Shown here: piece by piece, positions 34,421 through 42,063 of the stretch
Layout of the letters: each line of letters begins with the position of its first letter
How positions within the stretch are numbered: the first letter of the stretch is position 1
Assembly: GCF_003634455.1 (NCBI RefSeq)
Contig: NZ_RBLC01000001.1
Span: 868,001 to 932,000, forward strand
Direction: 5' to 3'
DNA: 64,000 nt
Origin: Flavobacterium endophyticum
GTDB taxonomy: Bacteria > Bacteroidota > Bacteroidia > Flavobacteriales > Flavobacteriaceae
Translations under genes and position numbers: made by a program
Notes under the pieces: model-generated
The model's database searches: none
Told to the model about the DNA's origin: nothing
Seen by the model: the letters and a program-made list of their open reading frames with translations, nothing else

Positions 34421-35050
34421 ATGATTAAAATATGTTTAGCCGATAATCACCCTATCGTCCATTATGGAATAAAATCCTATTTTAAAGACAATTCAGAAAT
34501 CAGTATCGTTGGACATGCTGAAGACTATAATACTCTGGAGGACATCCTGAGTAAAAAGTCTGTAGACATCGTTATCCTTGATCTTGATTTGGAAGGACTT
34601 TCGAGTATTAATCTTATAAAAGGAATGGTCAAAGACTATCCTTCCACTAAGATTGTGATTTTCACAAACCTTTCGGAGCAAATGTACGCCCCAAACGCTC
34701 TGAAAGCTGGTGTTTCTGCCTACATTCATAAGACTTCAAAATTAGAAGGACTTGCATCTGCATTGACTAAAGTATACGGCGGAGCTGTCGTATTTAGCGA
34801 GACTGTGAAGAAAAATCTTGCGCTGATTGGAAAAAGAAATAAATCGGAACGTCTGTATAGAAAACTTTCAACCCGCGAGATTGAAGTATTACGTTACCTC
34901 AGCGACGGAAAAAAGAACAAAGAAATTGCAAAGATTCTTGACTTAAACGAAAAAACAGTAAGTACTTACAAATTGAGGCTTCTTACAAAACTAAACGTGA
35001 CAAACCTCGTAGATCTTGTCAACAAAGCTAAAACTCTTGAGATAGTCTAG
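34421..35050 (+). CDS. LuxR/NarL-family response regulator (orphan)
   Basis: Encodes 209 residues. The receiver domain (1-120) has the phospho-acceptor Asp near residue 54 (DIVILDLDL), acidic residue D8 (CLADNHPIV), the conserved Thr in FTN near 82 and Lys in HKTSK near 104, so phosphorylation should be possible. The C-terminal HTH (about 140-205) is of LuxR type: LSTREIEVLRYLSDGKKNK, EIAKILDLNEKTVSTYKLRL. No histidine kinase gene is in the window, so its input is unknown. It is convergent with dnaG, with a 2-base gap and no terminator between. Confidence 0.93.
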   Translation: MIKICLADNHPIVHYGIKSYFKDNSEISIVGHAEDYNTLEDILSKKSVDIVILDLDLEGLSSINLIKGMVKDYPSTKIVIFTNLSEQMYAPNALKAGVSAYIHKTSKLEGLASALTKVYGGAVVFSETVKKNLALIGKRNKSERLYRKLSTREIEVLRYLSDGKKNKEIAKILDLNEKTVSTYKLRLLTKLNVTNLVDLVNKAKTLEIV

Positions 35051-35052
35051 GC

Positions 35053-37029
35053 TTAGCTATAACGCGACATTACCCTGCCTAGTTTAGACGAAAAAGAATT
35101 GATTAGTTTATAATAATCCATTGCCATAGACAGTGTTTCTGTATTGTCTGAATCTGGGCCAGATGTAATGCTGCCTTTCAACTCCTCTATAATTCTGTCT
35201 ACGAGATACCACCTCAATGTCAGAATTGTCTCTGAAACATATTGGCCTATAGTCTGGTCTTTTTGTTTTACTATAATATTTTGTCCTTCCCAGTTATGAA
35301 GAAGCTCTCTTTCCTCATACATTAATATGTCCGTAACTTCTTGAGCCAGTTCTGGCGCAAGATGCATCAGGTAATGTTCCATATTGAAAGATTCGTTTTG
35401 ATGGAAATAATTCACCAAATCGTTATAGATATCTCTGAATAGCGGATTTGCGAGTTCTACTTCGTCTTCTTGAAGGCTCAAATATATTCTTTGGTATACT
35501 TTGTATTCTTTTTTTTCGATTGCTTCTTCAATTTCGCCTTCGTCGTTGGTCTTGAGCAGTACATCTTCGAATTCTTCTTCCTTATTTCCATACAACAGAA
35601 GAATTTCGATTATTTTTCTCTCTAATTCATAAAGGACATCGATTTTTGGAGCCGTTTCTGAGTTTTCGTTCTTTACGACCTCAAAAGCTTTCTGCTCTTG
35701 TTTTTGCTTTTTACCGGTATCCGTAACTTCTTTCTGGACAAGCTGTGCCAATGTATTCACTAAGACTTGTTCTGAGATGTCCATTATTCTTGCCGTTTCC
35801 TGAAGATAGATTTCTCTTTGTATGCGGTCTGGAATTTTTGAAATACTGGCCACCATATCGCGAATCAGTCCCGCTTTTTTGACAGGGTCATTCTTGGCTT
35901 CATCCATAAGCAACGAAGCCTTGAACTGAATAAAATCTTTTGAATTGGCTTCCAAATATCGAACAACCTCATCGTGAGAATTTTTTCTGGCGAAACTATC
36001 CGGATCTTCACCGTCAGGGAACGTGCACACTTTGACATTCATCCCTTCTTCAAGAATAAGGTCGATTCCTCTAATTGAAGCTCTTAAACCGGCCGCATCG
36101 CCGTCAAAAAGCACCGTGATGTTTTTTGTCAGACGGTTGACCAAACGAATCTGGTCGGGCGTCAGTGCCGTTCCGGAGGAAGCTACAACATTTTCTATTC
36201 CGGCTTGATGAAATTGGATTACATCTGTATATCCTTCAACTAAATAGCAATTATCAAGTTTTGCGATGGCCTGCTTGGCATGAAATATACCATAAAGGAC
36301 TTTACTCTTGTAGTAAATATCGCTTTCAGGCGAGTTCATATATTTTGCGGCCTTCTTGTCGTTGCCGAGAATCCTTCCTCCAAAACCAAGCGTCCGTCCC
36401 GACATGCTTTGTATCGGAAACATCACGCGTCCTTTAAATCGGTCAAATTGCTTATCCTCTTTAACGATGGTCAATCCTGTCTTATCAAGATAGTCGAGCT
36501 TATATCCTTTGCCTAAAGCCTCTTTGGTCAAGGCATCCCATGATTCTGGCGAATAGCCTAATTCGAACTTTCGTATCGTTTCGTTGGTAAAGCCTCTTTC
36601 CTTGAAATACGAATAACCAATCGCCTGGCCCTCTTCGTTATTGAGCAATATGTCGTGAAAGTACTTTTTGGCAAATTCAGAAACCAGATACATGCTTTCC
36701 TTTTCATTTGCTTCTGCTTTTTCTTCCTGCGACTGCTCTGTCTCTTCTATTTCTATATTGTATTTCTTGGCCAAATAGCGAATCGCTTCTGGATAGGTAA
36801 AATGTTCGTGCTCCATCAAAAAAGCGACGACATTTCCTCCTTTTCCCGAGCTAAAATCTTTCCATATCTGCTTTACGGGCGAAACCATAAACGAGGGAGA
36901 GCGTTCGTCAGAAAAAGGACTCAGTCCCTTGAAGTTGCTCCCTGCTCTTTTGAGCTGCACGAAATCGCCTATGACCTCCTCGACTCGGGCGGTTTCAAAA
37001 ACAGTATCTATGGTTGTCTTGGCTATCAA
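35053..37029 (-). CDS. dnaG: DNA primase DnaG, zinc-ligand residues replaced
   Basis: Encodes 658 residues. DnaG makes RNA primers at the replication fork. The N-terminal CHC2 region aligns (GLSPFSDERSPSFMVSPVK, then QIWKDFSSGKGGNVVAF), but the four zinc ligands (Cys, His, Cys, Cys) are replaced by Ser37, Ser40, Asp58 and Ser61, so it should not bind zinc there. The TOPRIM core is intact: YLVEGYTDVIQFHQAG, VLFDGDAAGLRASIRG. The C-terminal DnaB-interacting part is long and acidic. The start is TTG at 37029, directly after an in-frame stop, and a TATCTTTG box lies 30 bases upstream. Confidence 0.95.
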   Translation of the reverse strand: MIAKTTIDTVFETARVEEVIGDFVQLKRAGSNFKGLSPFSDERSPSFMVSPVKQIWKDFSSGKGGNVVAFLMEHEHFTYPEAIRYLAKKYNIEIEETEQSQEEKAEANEKESMYLVSEFAKKYFHDILLNNEEGQAIGYSYFKERGFTNETIRKFELGYSPESWDALTKEALGKGYKLDYLDKTGLTIVKEDKQFDRFKGRVMFPIQSMSGRTLGFGGRILGNDKKAAKYMNSPESDIYYKSKVLYGIFHAKQAIAKLDNCYLVEGYTDVIQFHQAGIENVVASSGTALTPDQIRLVNRLTKNITVLFDGDAAGLRASIRGIDLILEEGMNVKVCTFPDGEDPDSFARKNSHDEVVRYLEANSKDFIQFKASLLMDEAKNDPVKKAGLIRDMVASISKIPDRIQREIYLQETARIMDISEQVLVNTLAQLVQKEVTDTGKKQKQEQKAFEVVKNENSETAPKIDVLYELERKIIEILLLYGNKEEEFEDVLLKTNDEGEIEEAIEKKEYKVYQRIYLSLQEDEVELANPLFRDIYNDLVNYFHQNESFNMEHYLMHLAPELAQEVTDILMYEERELLHNWEGQNIIVKQKDQTIGQYVSETILTLRWYLVDRIIEELKGSITSGPDSDNTETLSMAMDYYKLINSFSSKLGRVMSRYS

Positions 37030-37058
37030 TTATAAAGAAGTATTCGGTTTTAAGAGTT

Positions 37059-37066
37059 CAAAGATA
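37059..37066 (-). promoter_or_regulatory. -7 box of the dnaG promoter
   Basis: The minus strand reads TATCTTTG, a full match to TAnnTTTG, 30 bases before the TTG start of dnaG. A TTTG lies 25 bases further upstream, slightly far for -33. Confidence 0.5.
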
Positions 37067-37093
37067 CGAAGATTTTCGGCTTGCATAAATACA

Positions 37094-37131
37094 AAAAGCG
37101 CTCACACCTTTTTGTCGGCATGAGCACTTTT
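37094..37131 (-). terminator. Terminator of the second sigma operon
   Basis: An imperfect stem pairs AAAAGTGCTCATGCC-side bases with the GGTGTGAGCGCTTTTT side (minus strand). It ends in a T-run, between the OMP gene and dnaG. Confidence 0.6.
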
Positions 37132-37158
37132 CTACGTATTCACTAACTTAAACACTCT

Positions 37159-38217
37159 TTAATTTAAATCAAATCTAATTCCTACGGAAATATTATTTTG
37201 GTCTACTGGATTATCTCGAAAAATCGTATTCAGATCGTATTTGGCATACAAACTTATTTCGCCGTATCCGATATAGGCACTAAGTCCATAAATAAAATCG
37301 TTTACATTGAAGTCGCCTTTGCTTCTTTCTTTTACGTTATGATTGTCAATTTCATAGCGCAAGATTTGTTTGGATTTTACATTTACTCCTCCATAACCTC
37401 CGATACCGAATCGGAAGCTTTCATGCGAATGGAAGTAGGTTCTTTTTTCGGTAACGCGTTTTTTTGTGAAATCGAATTCAAGATGTACCGGAACTACCAA
37501 ATAGACATTTCTAAAACGTGAATCCTTCAGATTGATTGGATTTGTCACCAAATTTGTCTGGTCGCCGTTTACCACAAAATTACGATTGTCTGTAGGGCGA
37601 AGATTGTTATACATCAACGACAGTCCGTATTTGGCATGCAAAAGGTTGTGGTTTTTCGCTAATCTCGTATTAAACGTGATTCCCCATTCGTAAAAATGTG
37701 ATCCCCACACTCTATAATCAGAGCCTTCCACAGAACTCAGGTCGCCTTCTGTCAGGGCATTGTTAAGACCAAAAGCAAAAACAAATTGTGATGTTGTCCT
37801 GGATTCGCTTCTAGTTCTTACGATAGAGTCTCTTTTTTTCGAATCCTTGTCCCAACTATCCCAATAAATGCTAAAAGCTGTTTTTCTTCGTTCCGGAGGC
37901 AATTTGCCATCTACTTTTTCTTTCACTAACGCGGTCAGTTTTGCTTCTTCGGTTCCGACTCTTTCTTCAATATTTTTTGCTCTGATGTCGGCAAGCGTGG
38001 CTTTTTGGCTATCCGCTTCTTCTTGCGAAATTTCCCCATTGTCTAGTTGTTTGTTTACGGCTTCGACCTCTTCTTTTAGGGCATCTTTTTCTTCTTTTGT
38101 GATAGCTTCAATGCGCTGTGCGATTGCTTTGGCTCTTTGCTCAAAGGTTTCTTGTGCAAATGCTTTGGATGCAAAAAGGCATAGCAATGCCGCTGCGTAA
38201 AAAATAATTTTTTGCAT
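37159..38217 (-). CDS. Outer-membrane beta-barrel protein with periplasmic coiled coil
   Basis: Encodes 352 residues. MQKIIFYAAALLCLFASKAFAQ is a signal peptide. Residues about 24-95 form a charged coiled coil (EAITKEEKDALKEEVEAVNK, EISQEEADSQKATLADIRAK). From about 125 onward the sequence alternates as barrel strands (FVFAFGLNNALTEG, HAKYGLSLMYNN, LVVPVHLEFDF, FRFGIGGYGGVNV, EISLYAKYDL) and ends ISVGIRFDLN. It is the last gene of an operon with an ECF sigma factor and a membrane protein carrying an anti-sigma-like motif. It may be the outer-membrane partner of that membrane protein, the counterpart of the barrel fused in the protein at 5910-7325. Confidence 0.75.
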   Translation of the reverse strand: MQKIIFYAAALLCLFASKAFAQETFEQRAKAIAQRIEAITKEEKDALKEEVEAVNKQLDNGEISQEEADSQKATLADIRAKNIEERVGTEEAKLTALVKEKVDGKLPPERRKTAFSIYWDSWDKDSKKRDSIVRTRSESRTTSQFVFAFGLNNALTEGDLSSVEGSDYRVWGSHFYEWGITFNTRLAKNHNLLHAKYGLSLMYNNLRPTDNRNFVVNGDQTNLVTNPINLKDSRFRNVYLVVPVHLEFDFTKKRVTEKRTYFHSHESFRFGIGGYGGVNVKSKQILRYEIDNHNVKERSKGDFNVNDFIYGLSAYIGYGEISLYAKYDLNTIFRDNPVDQNNISVGIRFDLN

Positions 38218-38251
38218 GATATTTGGTTTTAGTTTGTAAAGTCAGATTGAT

Positions 38252-38956
38252 TTATTCGTTATTTCTATTTGCAAGAGACGTCTTTACATTTTCGTAATTC
38301 TTGCCGATGGATTTGACCACCTTGTCTCTAAAAGTTTCGTTCAATTCTCCTTCTACAGAAGAAAGCAAGCCTTTGGAATCTACTTTCACGCTCGATTTTG
38401 CAACGTATTTTTTGATAGACTGCGATTGAATTCTCGTTTCAGCTTCAGCCAAAAGCTGTTCTGATTCGATATACTTATTGGCTTTTGTCATCTCGTTTTG
38501 CCCAGCAGAAGCTATCATTTCTGTCTTTTCTTGCGTCGGTTGCAGCGCTTGGTCTTCTTTCTTCAAAGAAGTGGAAGACCCAGCTTTTTGATTCTTTTTT
38601 TGCACCGGCAACCTTGAAGCGATGGCTTCTGAATTAACTATCGTGATTTGATTTGATGATTTTGTATTTTGTTCTTCTGGGATATTGTTTTCAACTGTTT
38701 TTTCAGTTTTTTCTTCAGTTACAACCACATCATTCCCTTTCTCTATTACCGCTTCTGATTGGTTGAAGAAGATTGTCCCGACCAATAAAAATCCCAAAAA
38801 ACTTGCTGCGATATAGAGCCATGTTCTTTTTTTAGGTTTTTTCTTTTCGGCTACCGAAAGCATGGCATCCAATCTATCCCAGGCCATTTCAGAAGGCTGA
38901 ATGGTCCTTTCGTCTAGTTTCTTTTTGAAATCCTTTTCTAGTTTATTCGGTTCCAT
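38252..38956 (-). CDS. Membrane-anchored anti-sigma factor candidate
   Basis: Encodes 234 residues. The cytoplasmic part (1-43) has FKKKLDERTIQPSEMAWDRL, the same motif as the N-terminus of the protein at 5910-7325 (F-x3-[KI]-[LI]-D..PS...WD). One transmembrane helix spans about 45-64. The periplasmic part is Glu/Lys/Ser/Gln-rich and ends with a helical segment (VKSIGKNYENVKTSLANRN). It overlaps the ECF sigma gene by 14 bases. The anti-sigma role is inferred from topology, shared motif and overlap; no direct evidence is available. Confidence 0.7.
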   Translation of the reverse strand: MEPNKLEKDFKKKLDERTIQPSEMAWDRLDAMLSVAEKKKPKKRTWLYIAASFLGFLLVGTIFFNQSEAVIEKGNDVVVTEEKTEKTVENNIPEEQNTKSSNQITIVNSEAIASRLPVQKKNQKAGSSTSLKKEDQALQPTQEKTEMIASAGQNEMTKANKYIESEQLLAEAETRIQSQSIKKYVAKSSVKVDSKGLLSSVEGELNETFRDKVVKSIGKNYENVKTSLANRNNE

Positions 38957-39503
38957 TTTGAAAATTCTTTAGTTTGTTAATTTGTTCCTGCAACATTTTT
39001 CGAGCATGTGACAATTGCGATTTGGATGTCCCTTCGTTTATTCCGAGCATTTTCGCAATTTCCTGATGTTTGAATCCTTCAATAGCATAGAGGTTGAAAA
39101 CCATCCTGTAGCCGTCTGGCAGACTGTCGATCAAAAATTGAATATCTTCAACATTGAATTGGCTGTCTGTATTATTATGAGTCTCTTCGAAATAAGCCTC
39201 ATCTTCAATATATTTTACTTTTTTCTGAACCCTGATGAACGAAATGCATTCGTTGATCATTATTCTTCTGATCCAGCCTTCAAAGCTTCCTTTGTGTTCA
39301 AAGTTTTTAAGGTTGGCAAAAACTTTCATGAAAGCGGTAATCATCACATCTTCTGCTTGGTGTATATCTTTTATATATTGCCTGCAGACACTCAGCATCT
39401 TCGGGGCATGGCCGGCATAAATCTTTTGCTGGGCATGGCGGTTGTTTGCGACAGCCTGGCTGATTATGTCTTTTTCCTCTTGATGTAAAGCGATTACTTT
39501 CAT
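38943..39503 (-). CDS. ECF-type RNA polymerase sigma factor
   Basis: Encodes 186 residues. Region 2 (about 20-90) has QKIYAGHAPKMLSVCRQYIK, QAEDVMITAFMKVFANL and HKGSFEGWIRRIMINECIS. Region 4 (about 122-175) has LPDGYRMVFNLYAIEGFKHQ and EIAKMLGINEGTSKSQLSHA. It is similar in layout to the sigma factor at 5369-5920. The promoter region has ATGCAACC and CGTCT spaced by 16 bases, an ECF-type pattern, so the gene is probably autoregulated. It is the first gene of an operon with the anti-sigma candidate and a coiled-coil OMP. Confidence 0.92.
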   Translation of the reverse strand: MKVIALHQEEKDIISQAVANNRHAQQKIYAGHAPKMLSVCRQYIKDIHQAEDVMITAFMKVFANLKNFEHKGSFEGWIRRIMINECISFIRVQKKVKYIEDEAYFEETHNNTDSQFNVEDIQFLIDSLPDGYRMVFNLYAIEGFKHQEIAKMLGINEGTSKSQLSHARKMLQEQINKLKNFQNGTE

Positions 39504-39552
39504 TTAGTGTTTTTGATCTTTGACTTGAACATTTCAATCAGTGTTCTATTAG

Positions 39553-39584
39553 CATAGACGAGATTCGTTCGAAAAGGGTTGCAT
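39553..39584 (-). promoter_or_regulatory. ECF-type promoter of the sigma operon
   Basis: The minus strand reads ATGCAACC (39584-39577), then after 16 bases counted from the last C, CGTCTATG (39560-39553). It is nearly the same as the element before the protease gene at 40874-40905. The AAC in -35 and CGTC in -10 are features of many ECF promoters. Confidence 0.65.
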
Positions 39585-39651
39585 GGGGTGTAAAAAAAAA
39601 TTCAAATTAATTGCTTAAAGGTAGCAACCTCTTATAAAACAAGGGTTAAAG

Positions 39652-40842
39652 TTAAAATATTTTTTGCTTCTTGAGGATTATCTTTTGTGTCTGCCCATTT
39701 TTATTTACGTCTAATATAATTTCGTTCTTGTTTTCTAAAAGCCTGCTGTATATTTTTTTGCATTGACAATAATCAAGACAGTCTGCTTTTTGTCCGTCAA
39801 CAGCCACTATTTCATCATTGACCTGAAGTCCTGCTTTTGCTGCTTCGGAATCTTTGAGCAACGTGGCTACTTTTGATTTCCCGTCGTTATATTCTATTGT
39901 GAAGCCAAATGTACTCCAGCCATCATTCACAGCAGATTCATTTATAGGAAGAAAATAGATCTCATCGTCCTTGAAATTCATTGTGACGATATAATCTTTT
40001 ATGATTGGGTTGCCAATTAGCGGTTCGTTGTTTGTCGAAGTATAATAAATCGGCTTGTTCAGATAAAGGAGGTTTTTAATTTCGACCTTACCAGAGTTTA
40101 TGATATAAATCGGCTCTTTGATAACACCGTTTCCGCCTTCAGTTCCGCCGCCTGTTAAAGTAATCGCATTTTCTATTCCGTGCTTTTTGGCTATTTTTTC
40201 AGTCATGCTGAATAACGTAGCGCTTCCCAAGTCAAACATCATTTTTTCTTTCTTGCCATTTATCTTTACTTCGATATAAGGCATGAGCCTGCTATTAAAC
40301 GTAACAGGAACTTTCACAGCTTGTTTTAGATTCACTATCCTACTAATCTGGTCTGTTACTATTATTTTCTTATTTGGGTAATCAATCTGCCAGATATAAT
40401 TTTTGATAATACTGGCTCCAATCAATCCGCCATCAATCGTACATTTTATAGTTGGCGATTCCTCAAAATTCATCTGGAGCGCAGCTATATCATGAAATAT
40501 AAGTTTTCCGATATGCAGGCTGTCCACTTTTACGATGTTGATTTCTTTTTTGATTTTGTTGCTACTTCCGACCGTTTGTTTTGTCAGTATCGGAAAGTTG
40601 TTTTTTGCCTGAATAGCATCGGTTATGTTATTATAGCCACCGGTATCAAAAATATAATCATACGTCTGGCCTCCTATCCGAACTTGAATCACGATTTCGT
40701 TATTGCGATATTCAAAAGGAATTTCATAATAAAAATCTTTGTTTTCTGACTTTGCGGTGTTGATCCAATTCAGAACTTCTTTAGGTTTCTGGGCATGGAC
40801 ATACGCTGAAAAAAGGAAAAAAAACACATATAAGAATCTCAT
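39652..40842 (-). CDS. Retropepsin-like aspartyl protease with PDZ domain
   Basis: Encodes 396 residues. MRFLYVFFFLFSAYVHAQ is a signal peptide, so the protein is exported. Two aspartyl-protease lobes are visible: YDYIFDTGGYNNIT (Asp near 66) and KMMFDLGSATLFS (Asp near 202, Leu in place of the usual Ser/Thr after Asp). A PDZ domain covers about 325-390 (DSEAAKAGLQVNDEIVAVDG). Such proteins are thought to be periplasmic or envelope proteases, but the substrate is unknown. An ECF-type promoter like that of the neighbouring sigma gene lies just upstream, so it is probably part of that regulon. Confidence 0.85.
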   Translation of the reverse strand: MRFLYVFFFLFSAYVHAQKPKEVLNWINTAKSENKDFYYEIPFEYRNNEIVIQVRIGGQTYDYIFDTGGYNNITDAIQAKNNFPILTKQTVGSSNKIKKEINIVKVDSLHIGKLIFHDIAALQMNFEESPTIKCTIDGGLIGASIIKNYIWQIDYPNKKIIVTDQISRIVNLKQAVKVPVTFNSRLMPYIEVKINGKKEKMMFDLGSATLFSMTEKIAKKHGIENAITLTGGGTEGGNGVIKEPIYIINSGKVEIKNLLYLNKPIYYTSTNNEPLIGNPIIKDYIVTMNFKDDEIYFLPINESAVNDGWSTFGFTIEYNDGKSKVATLLKDSEAAKAGLQVNDEIVAVDGQKADCLDYCQCKKIYSRLLENKNEIILDVNKNGQTQKIILKKQKIF

Positions 40843-40873
40843 AGCAAAAGTATTAGGTTAGACATGCTATAGT

Positions 40874-40905
40874 CTAAGACGATACTGCTACAAAAAAGGT
40901 TGCAT
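40874..40905 (-). promoter_or_regulatory. ECF-type promoter of the aspartyl-protease gene
   Basis: The minus strand reads ATGCAACC (40905-40898), 16 bases, then CGTCTTAG (40881-40874). It has the same spacing as the element before the sigma gene, and most of the bases between the two boxes also match. Confidence 0.65.
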
Positions 40906-40951
40906 GAAGGATAAAATAATAATTGTCAACGGATTAACGGATTGAAAGAAA

Positions 40952-41932
40952 TTATTTTTTTCTTTCGATAACGTAATTTACCATCAAGGTAAGCGCGTCT
41001 TTATAAGGAGAGCTTGGAAAATCTTGTATCAGAAGAAGGGCTTCTTCTTGAAATTGGATCATTTTTTCTTCGGCGTACGCCAAGCCATTGTTGTTTTTGA
41101 CAAACGCGATTACTTCCTTGACGCGTTTTTTGTCTTTATTATGGTTTTTGATGGAATTGATTACCCAGCTTTTTTCTTTTGGCGAACAGTGATTCAAGAC
41201 ATAAATCAACGGAAGCGTCATTTTTTGCTCTTTTATATCAATTCCAGTCGGCTTTCCGATAGCGTCATCTGTATAATCAAACAAATCATCTTTTATCTGA
41301 AAAGCCATACCGATAAGTTCTCCGAATTTGCGCATCCTTTCAATAACCTCACTGTTTTCCGGAAGCACAGAACAGGCTCCAAGCGAGCAGCAAGCAGCAA
41401 TCAGAGTCGCTGTTTTCTGGCGTATGATTTCGTAATAAATATCTTCAGTAATATCAAGCCTTCTTGCTTTTTCGATCTGGAGTAGTTCGCCTTCGCTCAT
41501 TTCGCGAACGGCTACTGAAATGATTCTCAGTAAATCAAAATCGCCATTATCAATAGAGAGCAGCAATCCTTTCGACAACAAGTAATCGCCTACAAGAACG
41601 GCAATTTTATTTTTCCATAAGGCATTGATGGAGAAAAAACCACGGCGCCTGTTACTATCGTCTACGACATCATCATGAACTAAGGTTGCGGTATGGATTA
41701 ATTCGATGACTGAAGCACCACGATACGTCCTTTCATTGACTATGCCTTCAGAAACCATCTTGGCTGTCAGAAAAACAAACATCGGACGCATTTGTTTTCC
41801 TTTGCGGTTGACGATATAATAAGTTATCCTGTTGAGCAAAGCTACTTTTGAAGACATTGCTTCGTGAAACTTTTTTTCAAAAAGCTCCATTTCGGCAAGA
41901 ATCGGCTGTTTTATTTGCTCGGTGATTTTCAT
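40952..41932 (-). CDS. Polyprenyl diphosphate synthase
   Basis: Encodes 326 residues from the ATG at 41932; an earlier TTG lies inside the -7 box. It is a trans-type prenyltransferase: the first Asp-rich motif HDDVVDDSNRRRG is near residue 86, the second KDDLFDYTDDAIG near 211, with KQMRPMFVFLTAK near 50. These enzymes build the all-trans prenyl tail of respiratory quinones; in Flavobacteriaceae that is menaquinone-6, so a hexaprenyl product is plausible, but chain length was not determined. Gene neighbours are rlmN and the aspartyl protease, on the same strand. Confidence 0.92.
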   Translation of the reverse strand: MKITEQIKQPILAEMELFEKKFHEAMSSKVALLNRITYYIVNRKGKQMRPMFVFLTAKMVSEGIVNERTYRGASVIELIHTATLVHDDVVDDSNRRRGFFSINALWKNKIAVLVGDYLLSKGLLLSIDNGDFDLLRIISVAVREMSEGELLQIEKARRLDITEDIYYEIIRQKTATLIAACCSLGACSVLPENSEVIERMRKFGELIGMAFQIKDDLFDYTDDAIGKPTGIDIKEQKMTLPLIYVLNHCSPKEKSWVINSIKNHNKDKKRVKEVIAFVKNNNGLAYAEEKMIQFQEEALLLIQDFPSSPYKDALTLMVNYVIERKK

Positions 41933-41938
41933 TGGAAA

Positions 41939-41946
41939 CAAAGATA
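41939..41946 (-). promoter_or_regulatory. -7 box immediately before the polyprenyl synthase start
   Basis: The minus strand reads TATCTTTG and then TTTCCA before the ATG at 41932. With six bases between box and start codon, the transcript could be nearly leaderless. Confidence 0.5.
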
Positions 41947-42005
41947 CTATTTAAGTGTTAAAGTGCAAGAAGTGTCATAAGATTATAAAGTTCTCTTTTT
42001 TTAAA

Positions 42006-42043
42006 AAAGACGCTGTCTGGATTTGAAACCCTGACAGCGTCTT
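42006..42043 (-). terminator. Terminator after rlmN
   Basis: AAAGACGCTGTC pairs with GACAGCGTCTTT around a 15-base loop. The minus-strand T-run follows, between rlmN and the polyprenyl synthase gene. Confidence 0.9.
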
Positions 42044-42063
42044 TATATATTCTTTACTCTAAA

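Noticed and set aside
39015..39488. 157-codon plus-strand frame opposite the ECF sigma gene
   Set aside because: It runs antisense through both conserved sigma domains and has no family features; a shadow frame.
41024..41485. 153-codon plus-strand frame opposite the polyprenyl synthase
   Set aside because: Phe-rich shadow of a well-conserved enzyme gene.
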